Positions 42,650 to 50,280 of a DNA stretch of 64,000 bases are shown one piece after another. The notes beneath the pieces were generated by a model. It was not told the DNA's origin. It searched no databases and saw only the letters and a program-made list of their open reading frames with translations. The DNA is taken from NCBI RefSeq assembly GCF_007828865.1, contig NZ_VIVK01000001.1:4402001-4466000 (forward strand), written 5' to 3'. The DNA is from Kribbella amoyensis (GTDB lineage Bacteria > Actinomycetota > Actinomycetes > Propionibacteriales > Kribbellaceae). The position numbers and the translations under genes are program-made. The number at the start of each line of letters is the position of its first letter. Position 1 is the stretch's first letter.

Positions 42650-44236
42650 GTGCGCAGACTCGCCCCGGTCGTCGCAGCAGTTCTCGCCTTCACCGTCGTC
42701 ACGCCGATCGCCGAGACCCAAGCCCAGACCGCGGCGGGCTTCAGTACGGCGTACCAGCGCATCCCCGGGGACGGTGGCTCGCAGCTCGGTGCGGTCGTGC
42801 TCACGCCGACGGGTCAGGGCGAGGGACCGTTTCCGCTGGTCGTGATGCCGTCCAGCTGGGGCGTGCCCAATGTCGAGTACGTCGGGCAGGGGGCGAAGCT
42901 GGCGACGGCGGGATTCCAGGTGATCTCGTACTCGAGTCGCGGGTTCTGGGACTCGGGCGGCGGCATCGACATCGCCGGGCCGCCGACCGTGGCCGACGTG
43001 AGCAAGGTGATCGACTGGGCCGACGAGTACACGCCGGCCGACACGGACCGGGTCGCCGCTGTCGGCATCTCGTACGGCGCGGGCGTGTCCTTGCTCGCGG
43101 GTGCGCGGGACGACCGGATCAAGGCGGTCGGCGCGCTGAGTGGCTGGGCCGACCTGATCGGCTCGCTGAATCCGAACGACAGCGTCGCGCTGCAGGCGGT
43201 CGCGGGCCTGCTTGCTCTTGGCAACGTCACCGGCCGGCCGGGTCCGGAGATGCGGTCGCTGCAGACGAAGTTCCTCACCGGCGACTACGACGGCGCGATC
43301 GCGGACGCGCGGCAGCTGTCCCCGGTCCGGTCGGCGGCCACGGTCGTCGACGAGACCAACCGGAACCGGCCGGCCGTGTTCCTCGCGAGCGCGTTCGAGG
43401 ACTCGATCTTCCCGCCGACCCAGTACACCGACTTCTTCACCCGGCTGACCGGTCCGAAACGGCTGCTTCTGGCGCACGGGGATCACGCGACCCCCGAGGC
43501 GACCGGCGGGATCGGGCTCCCGAACGAGACGTGGGACAAGCTCGTGCCCTGGTTGCGGCAGCACCTGACCGGGACGGGTGGCGACGACGGTGCCGCGGTC
43601 CAGGTGAAGGACCAGCGCGGCGTCTGGCGGGGATACCCGAACTGGGCGGCGGTCGGCGAACAGCGCACGTCGTACCTGTCGAAGCCGGTCGGCCTGTCGC
43701 GTACCGGCGGGCTGCAGGGGCAGGCGTCGACGGGATGGAGCAACCGGATCGGAGCGGGCGTACCCACACGCGCGGACAGCGGTGTCGCCCTCGTCTCGGG
43801 TGCGTTGCAAGGGTTGCTGTCGATCCCGACCGGGGTCGCCACGCCGTTGGTGGATCGCTCGTTCGCCGGGGTGTGGGCCGGACCGGTCTACCAACAAGGG
43901 GCCGTGGTCAACGGTGCGCCTCGGTTGCACGTGACCGTCACGCCGAGCGCGCGGGACACGTCGCTGTTCGCCTACCTGTACGACGTGGACGCGCTGGGCG
44001 TCGGGTCGTTGGTCACACACAAGCCGTACACGGTGCGCGGGGCAACACCTGGCAAGGCGGTTCCGCTGGACTTCCGGCTCGAGGCGACCAGTTGGCAGGT
44101 GGCGGCCGGGCATCGGCTGGTCCTCGTCGTCGACACGGTGGATCCGCGGTACCTCGGCCGCAGTGCGCTCGGCTCGTCGGTCAGTTTCAGCTCGCCCGCA
44201 GGAGACCCAGCCTGGCTCAGCGTGCCGATCGCATGA
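42650..44236 (+). CDS. Secreted CocE/NonD-type alpha/beta hydrolase (X-Pro dipeptidyl-peptidase-like)
   Basis: This 528-residue secreted hydrolase has a signal peptide (LAPVVAAVLAFTVVTPIAETQA), an alpha/beta-hydrolase domain (~35-300) with nucleophile S141 in GISYGAG, acid D251 in AFEDSIF and base H279 in AHGDHA. A C-terminal jelly-roll domain (~330-528) is typical of the CocE/X-Pro dipeptidyl-peptidase C-terminal family. Substrates may be peptides or esters. The GTG at 42650 follows GGAGG. It overlaps the lactonase gene by ATGA, forming a two-gene operon. Confidence 0.88.
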   Translation: MRRLAPVVAAVLAFTVVTPIAETQAQTAAGFSTAYQRIPGDGGSQLGAVVLTPTGQGEGPFPLVVMPSSWGVPNVEYVGQGAKLATAGFQVISYSSRGFWDSGGGIDIAGPPTVADVSKVIDWADEYTPADTDRVAAVGISYGAGVSLLAGARDDRIKAVGALSGWADLIGSLNPNDSVALQAVAGLLALGNVTGRPGPEMRSLQTKFLTGDYDGAIADARQLSPVRSAATVVDETNRNRPAVFLASAFEDSIFPPTQYTDFFTRLTGPKRLLLAHGDHATPEATGGIGLPNETWDKLVPWLRQHLTGTGGDDGAAVQVKDQRGVWRGYPNWAAVGEQRTSYLSKPVGLSRTGGLQGQASTGWSNRIGAGVPTRADSGVALVSGALQGLLSIPTGVATPLVDRSFAGVWAGPVYQQGAVVNGAPRLHVTVTPSARDTSLFAYLYDVDALGVGSLVTHKPYTVRGATPGKAVPLDFRLEATSWQVAAGHRLVLVVDTVDPRYLGRSALGSSVSFSSPAGDPAWLSVPIA

Positions 44237-45312
44237 CGTCACGCCGCACCTTCCTCGGACTCGGCGCGACCGCGGTCGGCACCGCGATCGTCGGCGCCCC
44301 GACCGCCCGAGCCGCCGAAAGCCAGACCCTGTACATCGGCGCCTACGCCCCGGGGGGCCTCGGCGTCGCCACCTACGACCCCGCGTCCGGCATGATCACC
44401 TCCACAGGTGTCCTCGCCGGCGTCGCGGAGCCGTCGCTCCTGATCGGCACGGACCGCTTCCTCTACGCCGTCAACGAGCAACCCGACGGCGGCGTAACGG
44501 CGATCGCAGTCGATGCCCCAGGCAAACTCCGGATCCTGAATCGCCAACCCACCGGTGGTTCCGCGCCCTGCCACCTCGCCCTGGTAGCCAAGGGCAACTA
44601 CCTGCTGAGTGCGAACTACGGTTCGGGCGACGTCGCCGTACACCCGGTGAACGCGGACGGCAGCCTCGGCGAGCGGACCGATCTGGTCCAGCACGAAGGC
44701 GCCGCGCCACACGCTCATCAGGTGGTCGAGGATCCGGCCGGCGAGTACGTCCTGGCCGTGGATCTCGGCACCGACTCGGTCTACACCTACGAGCTCTCCA
44801 CAGCGGGCAAGCTCGCGCTCCAAGCGACGGCCACGATGAACGAAGGCGCCGGACCGCGGCACCTCGCGTTCCACCCGTCGGGCGTGTACGCCTATGTCGC
44901 GAATGAGCTGGACAGCACGATCACGATCTGCGGGTACGACGCCGGCCGGCTGACCCCGGGGACGTCGCTGCCGACGACGCCACCGGGCGCGCCGCAGAAC
45001 TATCCGGGCGAGGTGCTCGTGTCGCCGGACGGCCGGTTCGTGTACCTGACGAACCGCGGTCACAACAGCATCGCCGTGTTCGCGGTCGAAGCCGGGGGAG
45101 CGGAGCTGCGGTTGGTGGACACCCCGTCCTGCGGCGGCGACTGGCCCCGGCATTGCGGACTCGACAAGTCCGGCGCGCTGCTGTTCGTCGCGAACCAACG
45201 GTCGAACACGATCACCACCTTTCACAGAAACCAACAGACCGGAACTCTGACTCCGGCGGCCGAGTTCAGTACGCCGGTCCCGGCCTGCACGCTCAGCCGG
45301 TCGGGCCGCTGA
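44233..45312 (+). CDS. Lactonase family seven-bladed beta-propeller (Pgl-like), Tat-exported
   Basis: This 359-residue protein has a twin-arginine signal (SRRTFLGLGATAVG) followed by a 6-phosphogluconolactonase/muconate-cycloisomerase-like propeller. Repeated blades are visible: LYAVNEQPDGGVTAIAVD, YLLSANYGSGDVAVHPV, YVAVDL-type strands, and the conserved APHAHQVVEDPAGEYVLAVD and GPRHLAFHPSGVYAYVANE segments. Export argues against a role in the pentose phosphate pathway; hydrolysis of an external lactone or a binding function is more likely. It is translationally coupled to the CocE-like gene. Confidence 0.87.
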   Translation: MTSRRTFLGLGATAVGTAIVGAPTARAAESQTLYIGAYAPGGLGVATYDPASGMITSTGVLAGVAEPSLLIGTDRFLYAVNEQPDGGVTAIAVDAPGKLRILNRQPTGGSAPCHLALVAKGNYLLSANYGSGDVAVHPVNADGSLGERTDLVQHEGAAPHAHQVVEDPAGEYVLAVDLGTDSVYTYELSTAGKLALQATATMNEGAGPRHLAFHPSGVYAYVANELDSTITICGYDAGRLTPGTSLPTTPPGAPQNYPGEVLVSPDGRFVYLTNRGHNSIAVFAVEAGGAELRLVDTPSCGGDWPRHCGLDKSGALLFVANQRSNTITTFHRNQQTGTLTPAAEFSTPVPACTLSRSGR

Positions 45313-45421
45313 TTTCGAGGCCGGTCCCGTGCTCCCGAAAGGGCGCGGGACCGGCACCGTCGGCGGTATCGTGCGCCGAAAGCGTGGGGGGAATCGCGCT
45401 CGAACTCCGAGGGGGAATCGG

Positions 45422-46375
45422 ATGAGGGGGAGAACAAGGCTGACCGCTGCCCTGATCGCGGGGCTGGCGATCATCGGCACCGCACCGGCCACAGCGGCTA
45501 CCGCGGCACTTCCGAAGAACGGGGACGTGGTCTTCGTGTCGAACGGGAGCCTGCTGGCCATCCAGGCAGGGAGTACCGGGACGCGCACCGTACTGCCGTC
45601 GGACGGGATCCGGCCGAAGCACTCGCCGGACGGCCGGCGGCTCGCGTTCGTACGGCCCGAGCAGAACCCGGGCAATCCGCAACAGGTGGACGGGATCTAC
45701 CTGCGCACCCTGGCCACCGGCGCCGAGCAACGCATCTACCAGTACCCGTGGACGAGCAACAAGCACGCGCTCGCGTGGTCGCCGGACGCGGGCTCGCTGG
45801 TCGTGTCGGACGGGGCCAAACTGGATCGGATCACCCTCGCGACCGGTGCCGTCTCGACCATCTGGACGGCGCCGGCGGGAACCGTGGTCGACGCGCCGGC
45901 CTGGTCGCCGGACGGCAGCCGGATCGCGTTCAGCACCGGGAACACGATCAAGCTGGTCCACCCCGACGGCAGCAACCTGCGCACCTTGACGGCGAGCCCG
46001 GCCGGCGTGCTGAACAACTACCCGGACTGGTCGCCGGACTCGCAGAAGATCGCCTTCGTCACCAACCGGTACCGCGGGTCGTACCGGAGCGAGCTGGTCA
46101 CGTTGCCGCGGAGTGGGGCGGGGGAGCCGTACCGGGTGAGCTTCCGCGCGTATCCGAACGGGATCTTCTTCAACGGCGTCGCGTGGTCGCCGGACGGGCT
46201 GAAGATCGCGGCGATGCAGTTCAACCGGGACGCGCTGCCGGACGAGGTGGACAGCGACGAACGGTTCAAGGTCCGGGCGTACCTGCCGGACGGGTCGTAC
46301 AGCTACACGCTGGTCGGGCCGATCGTCGGTGACGACGGGCCCGAGGGACTCGACTGGGCGCCCCGGGTGTCCTGA
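45422..46375 (+). CDS. Secreted TolB-like beta-propeller protein
   Basis: This 317-residue protein has a signal peptide (LTAALIAGLAIIGTAPATAATA) and a WD40/TolB-like propeller built from repeated PDG motifs: PKHSPDGRRLAFV, LAWSPDAGSLVVS, PAWSPDGSRIAFS, PDWSPDSQKIAFV and VAWSPDGLKIAAM. It has no catalytic signature and is likely a binding or scaffold protein outside the membrane. The ATG at 45422 follows GAGGGGGA. It stands alone between two hairpin-bounded units. Confidence 0.85.
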   Translation: MRGRTRLTAALIAGLAIIGTAPATAATAALPKNGDVVFVSNGSLLAIQAGSTGTRTVLPSDGIRPKHSPDGRRLAFVRPEQNPGNPQQVDGIYLRTLATGAEQRIYQYPWTSNKHALAWSPDAGSLVVSDGAKLDRITLATGAVSTIWTAPAGTVVDAPAWSPDGSRIAFSTGNTIKLVHPDGSNLRTLTASPAGVLNNYPDWSPDSQKIAFVTNRYRGSYRSELVTLPRSGAGEPYRVSFRAYPNGIFFNGVAWSPDGLKIAAMQFNRDALPDEVDSDERFKVRAYLPDGSYSYTLVGPIVGDDGPEGLDWAPRVS

Positions 46376-46392
46376 TTCCGTACCGTCCGCGG

Positions 46393-46413
46393 GCCGGGCT
46401 GGTGCGGCCCGGC
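46393..46413 (+). terminator. Hairpin after the TolB-like gene
   Basis: GCCGGGC (46393-46399) and GCCCGGC (46407-46413) form a 7-base-pair stem with a 7-base loop, extended by weaker outer pairing between TCCGC and GCGGA. Confidence 0.45.
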
Positions 46414-46486
46414 GCGCGGGCGGAATTCGGGATGCGAAGTGGTCGGCGAGGACGGATGCTGGAAGAGCCGACCAGGGAGGACCCCC

Positions 46487-47383
46487 ATGACAGCTCCCAG
46501 CCGCGTACTCGCACCACGTTCCACCGTCCGGTTCCGTCCGCCCCACTTCGGGCTGGGCGGCGCACCGCTCGGCCGCCTGCCCGCGGACGTCGAGGGGGAG
46601 CGGGCCGCGACGAACACCGTCGCCGCGGCGTACCGGGCCGGGCTCCGCTTCTTCGACACAGCCCCGTGGTTCGGCGACGGACGGGCGGAGGCCCGTCTTG
46701 GGACCGCGCTGGCCGGATCCCCGCGAGCCGAGTTCCTGGTCTCGACCAAGGTCGGGGGTGACCTGACCGCTGATGAGGTCCGGCGATCGCTGGACGCGAG
46801 CCTGGGTCGGTTGGGCACGTCATTCGTCGACCTCGTGCTCGTGGCCGAGCCGGGTGAGCGGGCCCTGGTCGAGATCTGCCCGGTGCTGCAGGAACTTCGC
46901 AGCCAGGGTGTCATTGGCGCGATAGGGGCCGAGAGCAAGGACTGGCGCCGACTCGAGACGTTCGCCCGCGACACCGAGCCGGACGCCGTCCAGCTCGACG
47001 GCGGGTACTCCCTGCTCGACCGGACCGCGGCACCGCTGCTCGACCTGTGCGCGGAGCGAGGGATCAGCGCGATCGTGGCCGGGGCCCTGTCCTCGGGTGC
47101 GCTCTCGTCCGGTGGGCCGGTGATCTCCGGATCGGGGACCGCGGCGCCGTCCGTCCTGGAGGAGATCAGGGCGCGGCGGATCGCGGCGGCGGGCGAGCCG
47201 TACGGCGTGTCGCTGCCGCAGCTCGCGGTCGCGTTCCCGAGCCGGCATCCCGCGGTGACGTCGGTCCTGGTCGAAGCGGGCAGCCCGGCCGAGATCCGCG
47301 CCGACGCGGCCCTGGTCCGCCGGCCGATCCCGGCCCAGCTCTGGGACGACCCCGACCTCACCGCCCTCCTGACCGGCCCCTGA
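46487..47383 (+). CDS. Aldo/keto reductase-like protein lacking catalytic Tyr and His
   Basis: This 298-residue TIM-barrel protein resembles the L-fucose/D-threo-aldose dehydrogenase branch of AKRs (FGLGGAPLGRL at the start). D57 and K88 are present (FFDTAP and STKVGG). The catalytic Tyr is replaced by F62 (PWFG in place of P-x-YG), and the His that normally follows the fourth strand is A120 (VLVAEPGE). It may be a non-catalytic NADP-binding protein or use another mechanism. The ATG follows AGGGAGG. Its stop codon is the first TGA of a 13-base tandem repeat. Confidence 0.82.
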   Translation: MTAPSRVLAPRSTVRFRPPHFGLGGAPLGRLPADVEGERAATNTVAAAYRAGLRFFDTAPWFGDGRAEARLGTALAGSPRAEFLVSTKVGGDLTADEVRRSLDASLGRLGTSFVDLVLVAEPGERALVEICPVLQELRSQGVIGAIGAESKDWRRLETFARDTEPDAVQLDGGYSLLDRTAAPLLDLCAERGISAIVAGALSSGALSSGGPVISGSGTAAPSVLEEIRARRIAAAGEPYGVSLPQLAVAFPSRHPAVTSVLVEAGSPAEIRADAALVRRPIPAQLWDDPDLTALLTGP

Positions 47384-47512
47384 CCGAGGCGCTTGACCGA
47401 GGCGCTTGACCGAGGCGCTTGACCGAGGTGCTTGACCGAGGTGCTTGACCGAGGTGCTTGACCGAAGCGCACCGACGGAAGCATCTGACCGAAGCGTCTG
47501 ACCACTGCTCCT
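47382..47512 (+). repeat. 13-base tandem repeat beginning at the stop codon of the AKR-like gene
   Basis: Six near-identical 13-base units, GACCGAGGCGCTT (three copies) then GACCGAGGTGCTT (three copies), are followed by four diverged units (GACCGAAGCG..., GACGGAAGCATCT, GACCGAAGCGTCT, GACCACTGCTCCT). The first unit overlaps the gene's TGA and almost every unit restores a TGA, covering all three frames. Confidence 0.92.
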
Positions 47513-47613
47513 GATCGAAGCCGGGGCGGCGAGCGAGGTGGTGGGCGGGATCACCAGCGTCCGGTGACCCCGGCCACCACCTTCGGCCGGCTGGCTGGCT
47601 ACTCTGAAACTCA

Positions 47614-47694
47614 GGTCCGCCGTTCTTGGCCGGACCCCGGACGAGGGCGCCGTACCCGGTCGACGCAAAGACGGCGCTGAGCCCCTGGAGGGGC
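47614..47694 (+). promoter_or_regulatory. Structured leader with Shine-Dalgarno-sequestering hairpin
   Basis: Three hairpins precede the small membrane protein: GGTCCG/CGGACC (47614-47636), GCGCCGT/ACGGCGC (47647-47677, loop containing GACGCAAAG), and GCCCC/GGGGC (47681-47694). The last one encloses the ribosome site GGAGGGG that serves the ATG at 47702. A cis-acting translational control is possible. No known riboswitch consensus was matched. The remainder of 47384-47701 holds only the tandem repeat. Confidence 0.4.
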
Positions 47695-47701
47695 GTACGC
47701 G

Positions 47702-47962
47702 ATGCACGCAGTCGACATTCTCGAGATCGTCGGGGCGATCACCATCCTGATCGCCTTCACCGCTTCCCAGACGGGCCGCCTGGCGACCAAGACCCGCAGC
47801 TACCAGCTGCTCAACCTGGTCGGCTCGGCGGTGCTGGCCGCGATCGCCCTCGTCCAGGCGTCCTGGGGCTTCCTGCTGCTGGAAGGGACCTGGGCTGTAG
47901 TCAGCCTGTTCGGCCTGATCGCCGTCCTCCGCCGCAAACCCGAGCCGACCCTCCAGCACTGA
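47702..47962 (+). CDS. Small membrane protein (CBU_0592-like family)
   Basis: This 86-residue protein has three hydrophobic segments (ILEIVGAITILIAFTAS, ~6-22; LLNLVGSAVLAAIALVQ, ~36-52; GTWAVVSLFGLIAVLRR, ~62-78) and matches the small CBU_0592-like inner-membrane family of unknown function. The ribosome site GGAGGGG is inside a hairpin. The last codons plus stop form the first unit of an 18-19 base tandem repeat. Confidence 0.75.
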   Translation: MHAVDILEIVGAITILIAFTASQTGRLATKTRSYQLLNLVGSAVLAAIALVQASWGFLLLEGTWAVVSLFGLIAVLRRKPEPTLQH

Positions 47963-48015
47963 GCCGACCCTCCAGCACTGAGCCGGAGCCCAGTCCTGAG
48001 CCGAGGCCCAGGACT
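47942..48015 (+). repeat. 18-19 base tandem repeat spanning the stop codon of the small membrane protein gene
   Basis: GAGCCGACCCTCCAGCACT occurs twice in perfect copies (47942-47960, 47961-47979). The first copy is the final codons of the gene and the second is outside it. Two diverged units follow (GAGCCGGAGCCCAGTCCT and GAGCCGAGGCCCAGGACT). A TGA is regenerated at most unit junctions. Confidence 0.88.
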
Positions 48016-48035
48016 GGACCGAAGCCCAGGACCGG

Positions 48036-48926
48036 TCAGAAGCGGTCGGCGGGATCGGCCGGTGTGCCGGGGCTGTCGGGCGTACCGGTCGGGGCCGGGC
48101 GGGTGCCGGTCCCGGTCGGGCTCGGGGTCTGGCCCGGGCTGGTCTGGCTCGGGCTGCTGCTCGGCCCCTGCGTCGGCGAGCCCGTCGTCCCGGGCGGCGG
48201 CGTCGTCGGGGTGATCGTCACGGTGGCCGTGCCGTTCGTGTTCGGCGGGATCACCGGGCCCGGGTCGACCTCGGGCGCGTTGCGGAACAACAGCCACGCG
48301 ATCAGGACCGCGAGCGCCATGATCAGCGCCATCGCCAGCAGGGACAGCATCAGCGCCACTCGCGAGGCCGGACGCAGGACCGCGGGCCAGGGCAGCGGCC
48401 AGATCCGGAACAGGCCCGGGCGGCGGCGGTTCTCCCAATGGTGCCGGAAGTCCGGGCCCCGGAGGCGGCCGAGCTGCGGAATCCGGTCCATCAGGACGGC
48501 GGAGAGCACGTCCTCGCCGCGCCGCTCGGCAATCGAGCGTTCGTCCGTCGCCGAACTCGACCCGTCGTCCTCGCGGACCGGTCCCAGTGCGACCCAGAGC
48601 GCCAGGTCGTCGTCGTCCGCGTCGTTGTGCGCGAGCACCGCGGACCCGGGCAGCTCGTCGACCGCGGTGACGAACCGGTCCCGCGCGGCGGCGTCGTCCG
48701 CGGACCCCTCGGTCATCATCGCGATCACGGCCCCGCGGCCGTCATCGGTCCTCGCGACGTACAGGTAGCCGGCCGCGTTCGCACCGAGCCGCCCGCGCAA
48801 CCAGTACTCGCCGACGCGCGGCGGGTCCTCCGGCTGCAGCGGCAGTGCGTCCGGCACCAACCGCGGCGGCGCACCCTCTGTGGGGGTGGCCGGCGGCGCG
48901 GCGGGCTGGGATTCGGTCGCGGTCAT
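48036..48926 (-). CDS. Single-pass membrane protein with kinase N-lobe-like domain
   Basis: This 296-residue protein has a cytosolic N-terminal region (~36-115) that resembles only the first lobe of a Ser/Thr kinase: VGEYWLRGRLGANAAGYLYVAR follows the glycine-rich-loop pattern, but the VAxK lysine is missing (AVIAMM) and no catalytic lobe follows. One membrane helix lies at ~190-214. The last ~75 residues are an extracytoplasmic Pro/Thr/Gly-rich tail. It is divergent from the MoxR operon and could be a membrane sensor or adaptor. ATG at 48926 has a weak ribosome site, so the start is provisional. Confidence 0.7.
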   Translation of the reverse strand: MTATESQPAAPPATPTEGAPPRLVPDALPLQPEDPPRVGEYWLRGRLGANAAGYLYVARTDDGRGAVIAMMTEGSADDAAARDRFVTAVDELPGSAVLAHNDADDDDLALWVALGPVREDDGSSSATDERSIAERRGEDVLSAVLMDRIPQLGRLRGPDFRHHWENRRRPGLFRIWPLPWPAVLRPASRVALMLSLLAMALIMALAVLIAWLLFRNAPEVDPGPVIPPNTNGTATVTITPTTPPPGTTGSPTQGPSSSPSQTSPGQTPSPTGTGTRPAPTGTPDSPGTPADPADRF

Positions 48927-49181
48927 CAGCACCAATCCCACCACATGACCGGTAACACTGTCCCCCAACCCAGCCCGAACCCCGCCGACCTCACCAGTCC
49001 GCCGCGCCCCACCCGTACCCCGCCCGGCCCACCGCCGGCCCGCCGGAACCGCGCTCCCGGGCCCGGTCGGGACGCATGGGGATTTGCGCGGACGGGGAGG
49101 ATGGGATGCGGGACCGGGCGGGGCGTGCCGTGCGCGGACCCGGAGATCTGATGGAATGGCAGGTGTTCGCGACCGTACATG

Positions 49182-49204
49182 GTCCTTCGGGACCCCGGAA
49201 GGAC
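49182..49204 (+). promoter_or_regulatory. Hairpin covering the MoxR ribosome binding site
   Basis: GTCCTTC (49182-49188) pairs with GAAGGAC (49198-49204). The right arm is the Shine-Dalgarno AAGGAC 4 bases ahead of the ATG at 49209, so translation may be limited by this structure. Confidence 0.45.
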
Positions 49205-49208
49205 AGGC

Positions 49209-50243
49209 ATGACCGAAACCACTGTGCCGGCAGGGTCTGTGGCCCAGCAGTCCCACCTGGTCAGTGAGGCGATCAACGAGGTCAAACGTGTGATCGTCGG
49301 CCAGGAGCACATGGTCGAGACGCTGATGGTCTCGCTGCTGGCCAAGGGCCACTGCCTGCTCGAGGGTGTGCCGGGGGTCGCCAAGACGCTCGCGGTCCGG
49401 ACCTTCGCCTCGGTGGTCGGCGGGACGTTCGCCCGGATCCAGTTCACCCCGGACCTGGTGCCGTCCGACATCGTCGGCACCCGGATCTACCGGCAGACCC
49501 GGGAGACGTTCGACATCGAGCTCGGCCCGACGTTCGTGAACTTCGTGCTCGCCGACGAGATCAACCGGGCCCCGGCCAAGGTGCAGTCGGCGATGCTGGA
49601 GCTGATGGCCGAGCGGCAGGTGTCGATCGGCGGCCAGACCTTCCCGATGCCGAAGCCGTTCATCGTGATCGCGACCCAGAACCCGATCGAGTCCGAGGGC
49701 GTGTACCCGTTGCCCGAGGCGCAGCGGGACCGCTTCCTGGTCAAGATCGACGTACCGCACCCGCGCGGGCACGAGGAGTTCGAGATCCTCCGCCGGATGA
49801 GCGTGGACCCGCCGCAGCCGCGCCAGGTGCTCAAGCCCGAGACGATCCTGGAGCTGCAGCGCTCGGCCGAGCAGGTGTTCGTGCACAACCTGGTCGCCGA
49901 GTACGCGGTCCGGCTGGTGATGGCGACCCGGACGCCGACCGATTTCCACCTGCCCGACCTGGAGCCGATCATCGAGCTCGGCGTCAGCCCGCGGGCCACC
50001 CTGGGCCTGATCGCGGCCGGTCGCGCGCTCGCGCTGATCCACGGCCGCGACTATCTGCTGCCGAGCGACATCCAGACCGTCGCCCTGGACGTGATGGGGC
50101 ACCGGCTCGGCCTCACCTTCGACGCGATCGCGGACAACATCGACCCGCGCGCCGTGGTCGAGCGCATCCTGGCCACCGTGCCGCCGCCGCAGCCGGTCTG
50201 GCGGGACGGCAACGACGGCTCCGGACGCCCGGAGTTCGTCTAG
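49209..50243 (+). CDS. moxR: MoxR family AAA+ ATPase
   Basis: This 344-residue AAA+ ATPase has Walker A GVPGVAKT (residues 53-60), Walker B VLADEINR (D116, E117), sensor-1 ATQNP and the arginine-containing LPEAQRDRF motif typical of MoxR. MoxR proteins act as chaperone-like ATPases with VWA-domain partners. It is first in an operon with DUF58 and VWA membrane protein genes, the standard MoxR-DUF58-BatA arrangement, probably for envelope or stress-related protein maturation. The ATG at 49209 is preferred over an upstream in-frame start at 49179. Confidence 0.92.
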   Translation: MTETTVPAGSVAQQSHLVSEAINEVKRVIVGQEHMVETLMVSLLAKGHCLLEGVPGVAKTLAVRTFASVVGGTFARIQFTPDLVPSDIVGTRIYRQTRETFDIELGPTFVNFVLADEINRAPAKVQSAMLELMAERQVSIGGQTFPMPKPFIVIATQNPIESEGVYPLPEAQRDRFLVKIDVPHPRGHEEFEILRRMSVDPPQPRQVLKPETILELQRSAEQVFVHNLVAEYAVRLVMATRTPTDFHLPDLEPIIELGVSPRATLGLIAAGRALALIHGRDYLLPSDIQTVALDVMGHRLGLTFDAIADNIDPRAVVERILATVPPPQPVWRDGNDGSGRPEFV

Positions 50244-50280
50244 TGCGCGGCTGCCCACCACCGACCGGTACGGCGCGCTG

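Noticed and set aside
47382..47512. Possible CRISPR array
   Set aside because: Units are 13 bases with no spacers between them and no cas genes are nearby; it is a simple tandem repeat.
47654..47670. GACGCAAAG as part of a c-di-GMP-I riboswitch
   Set aside because: Only this short piece resembles the known aptamer; the other conserved blocks and stem arrangement are not found.
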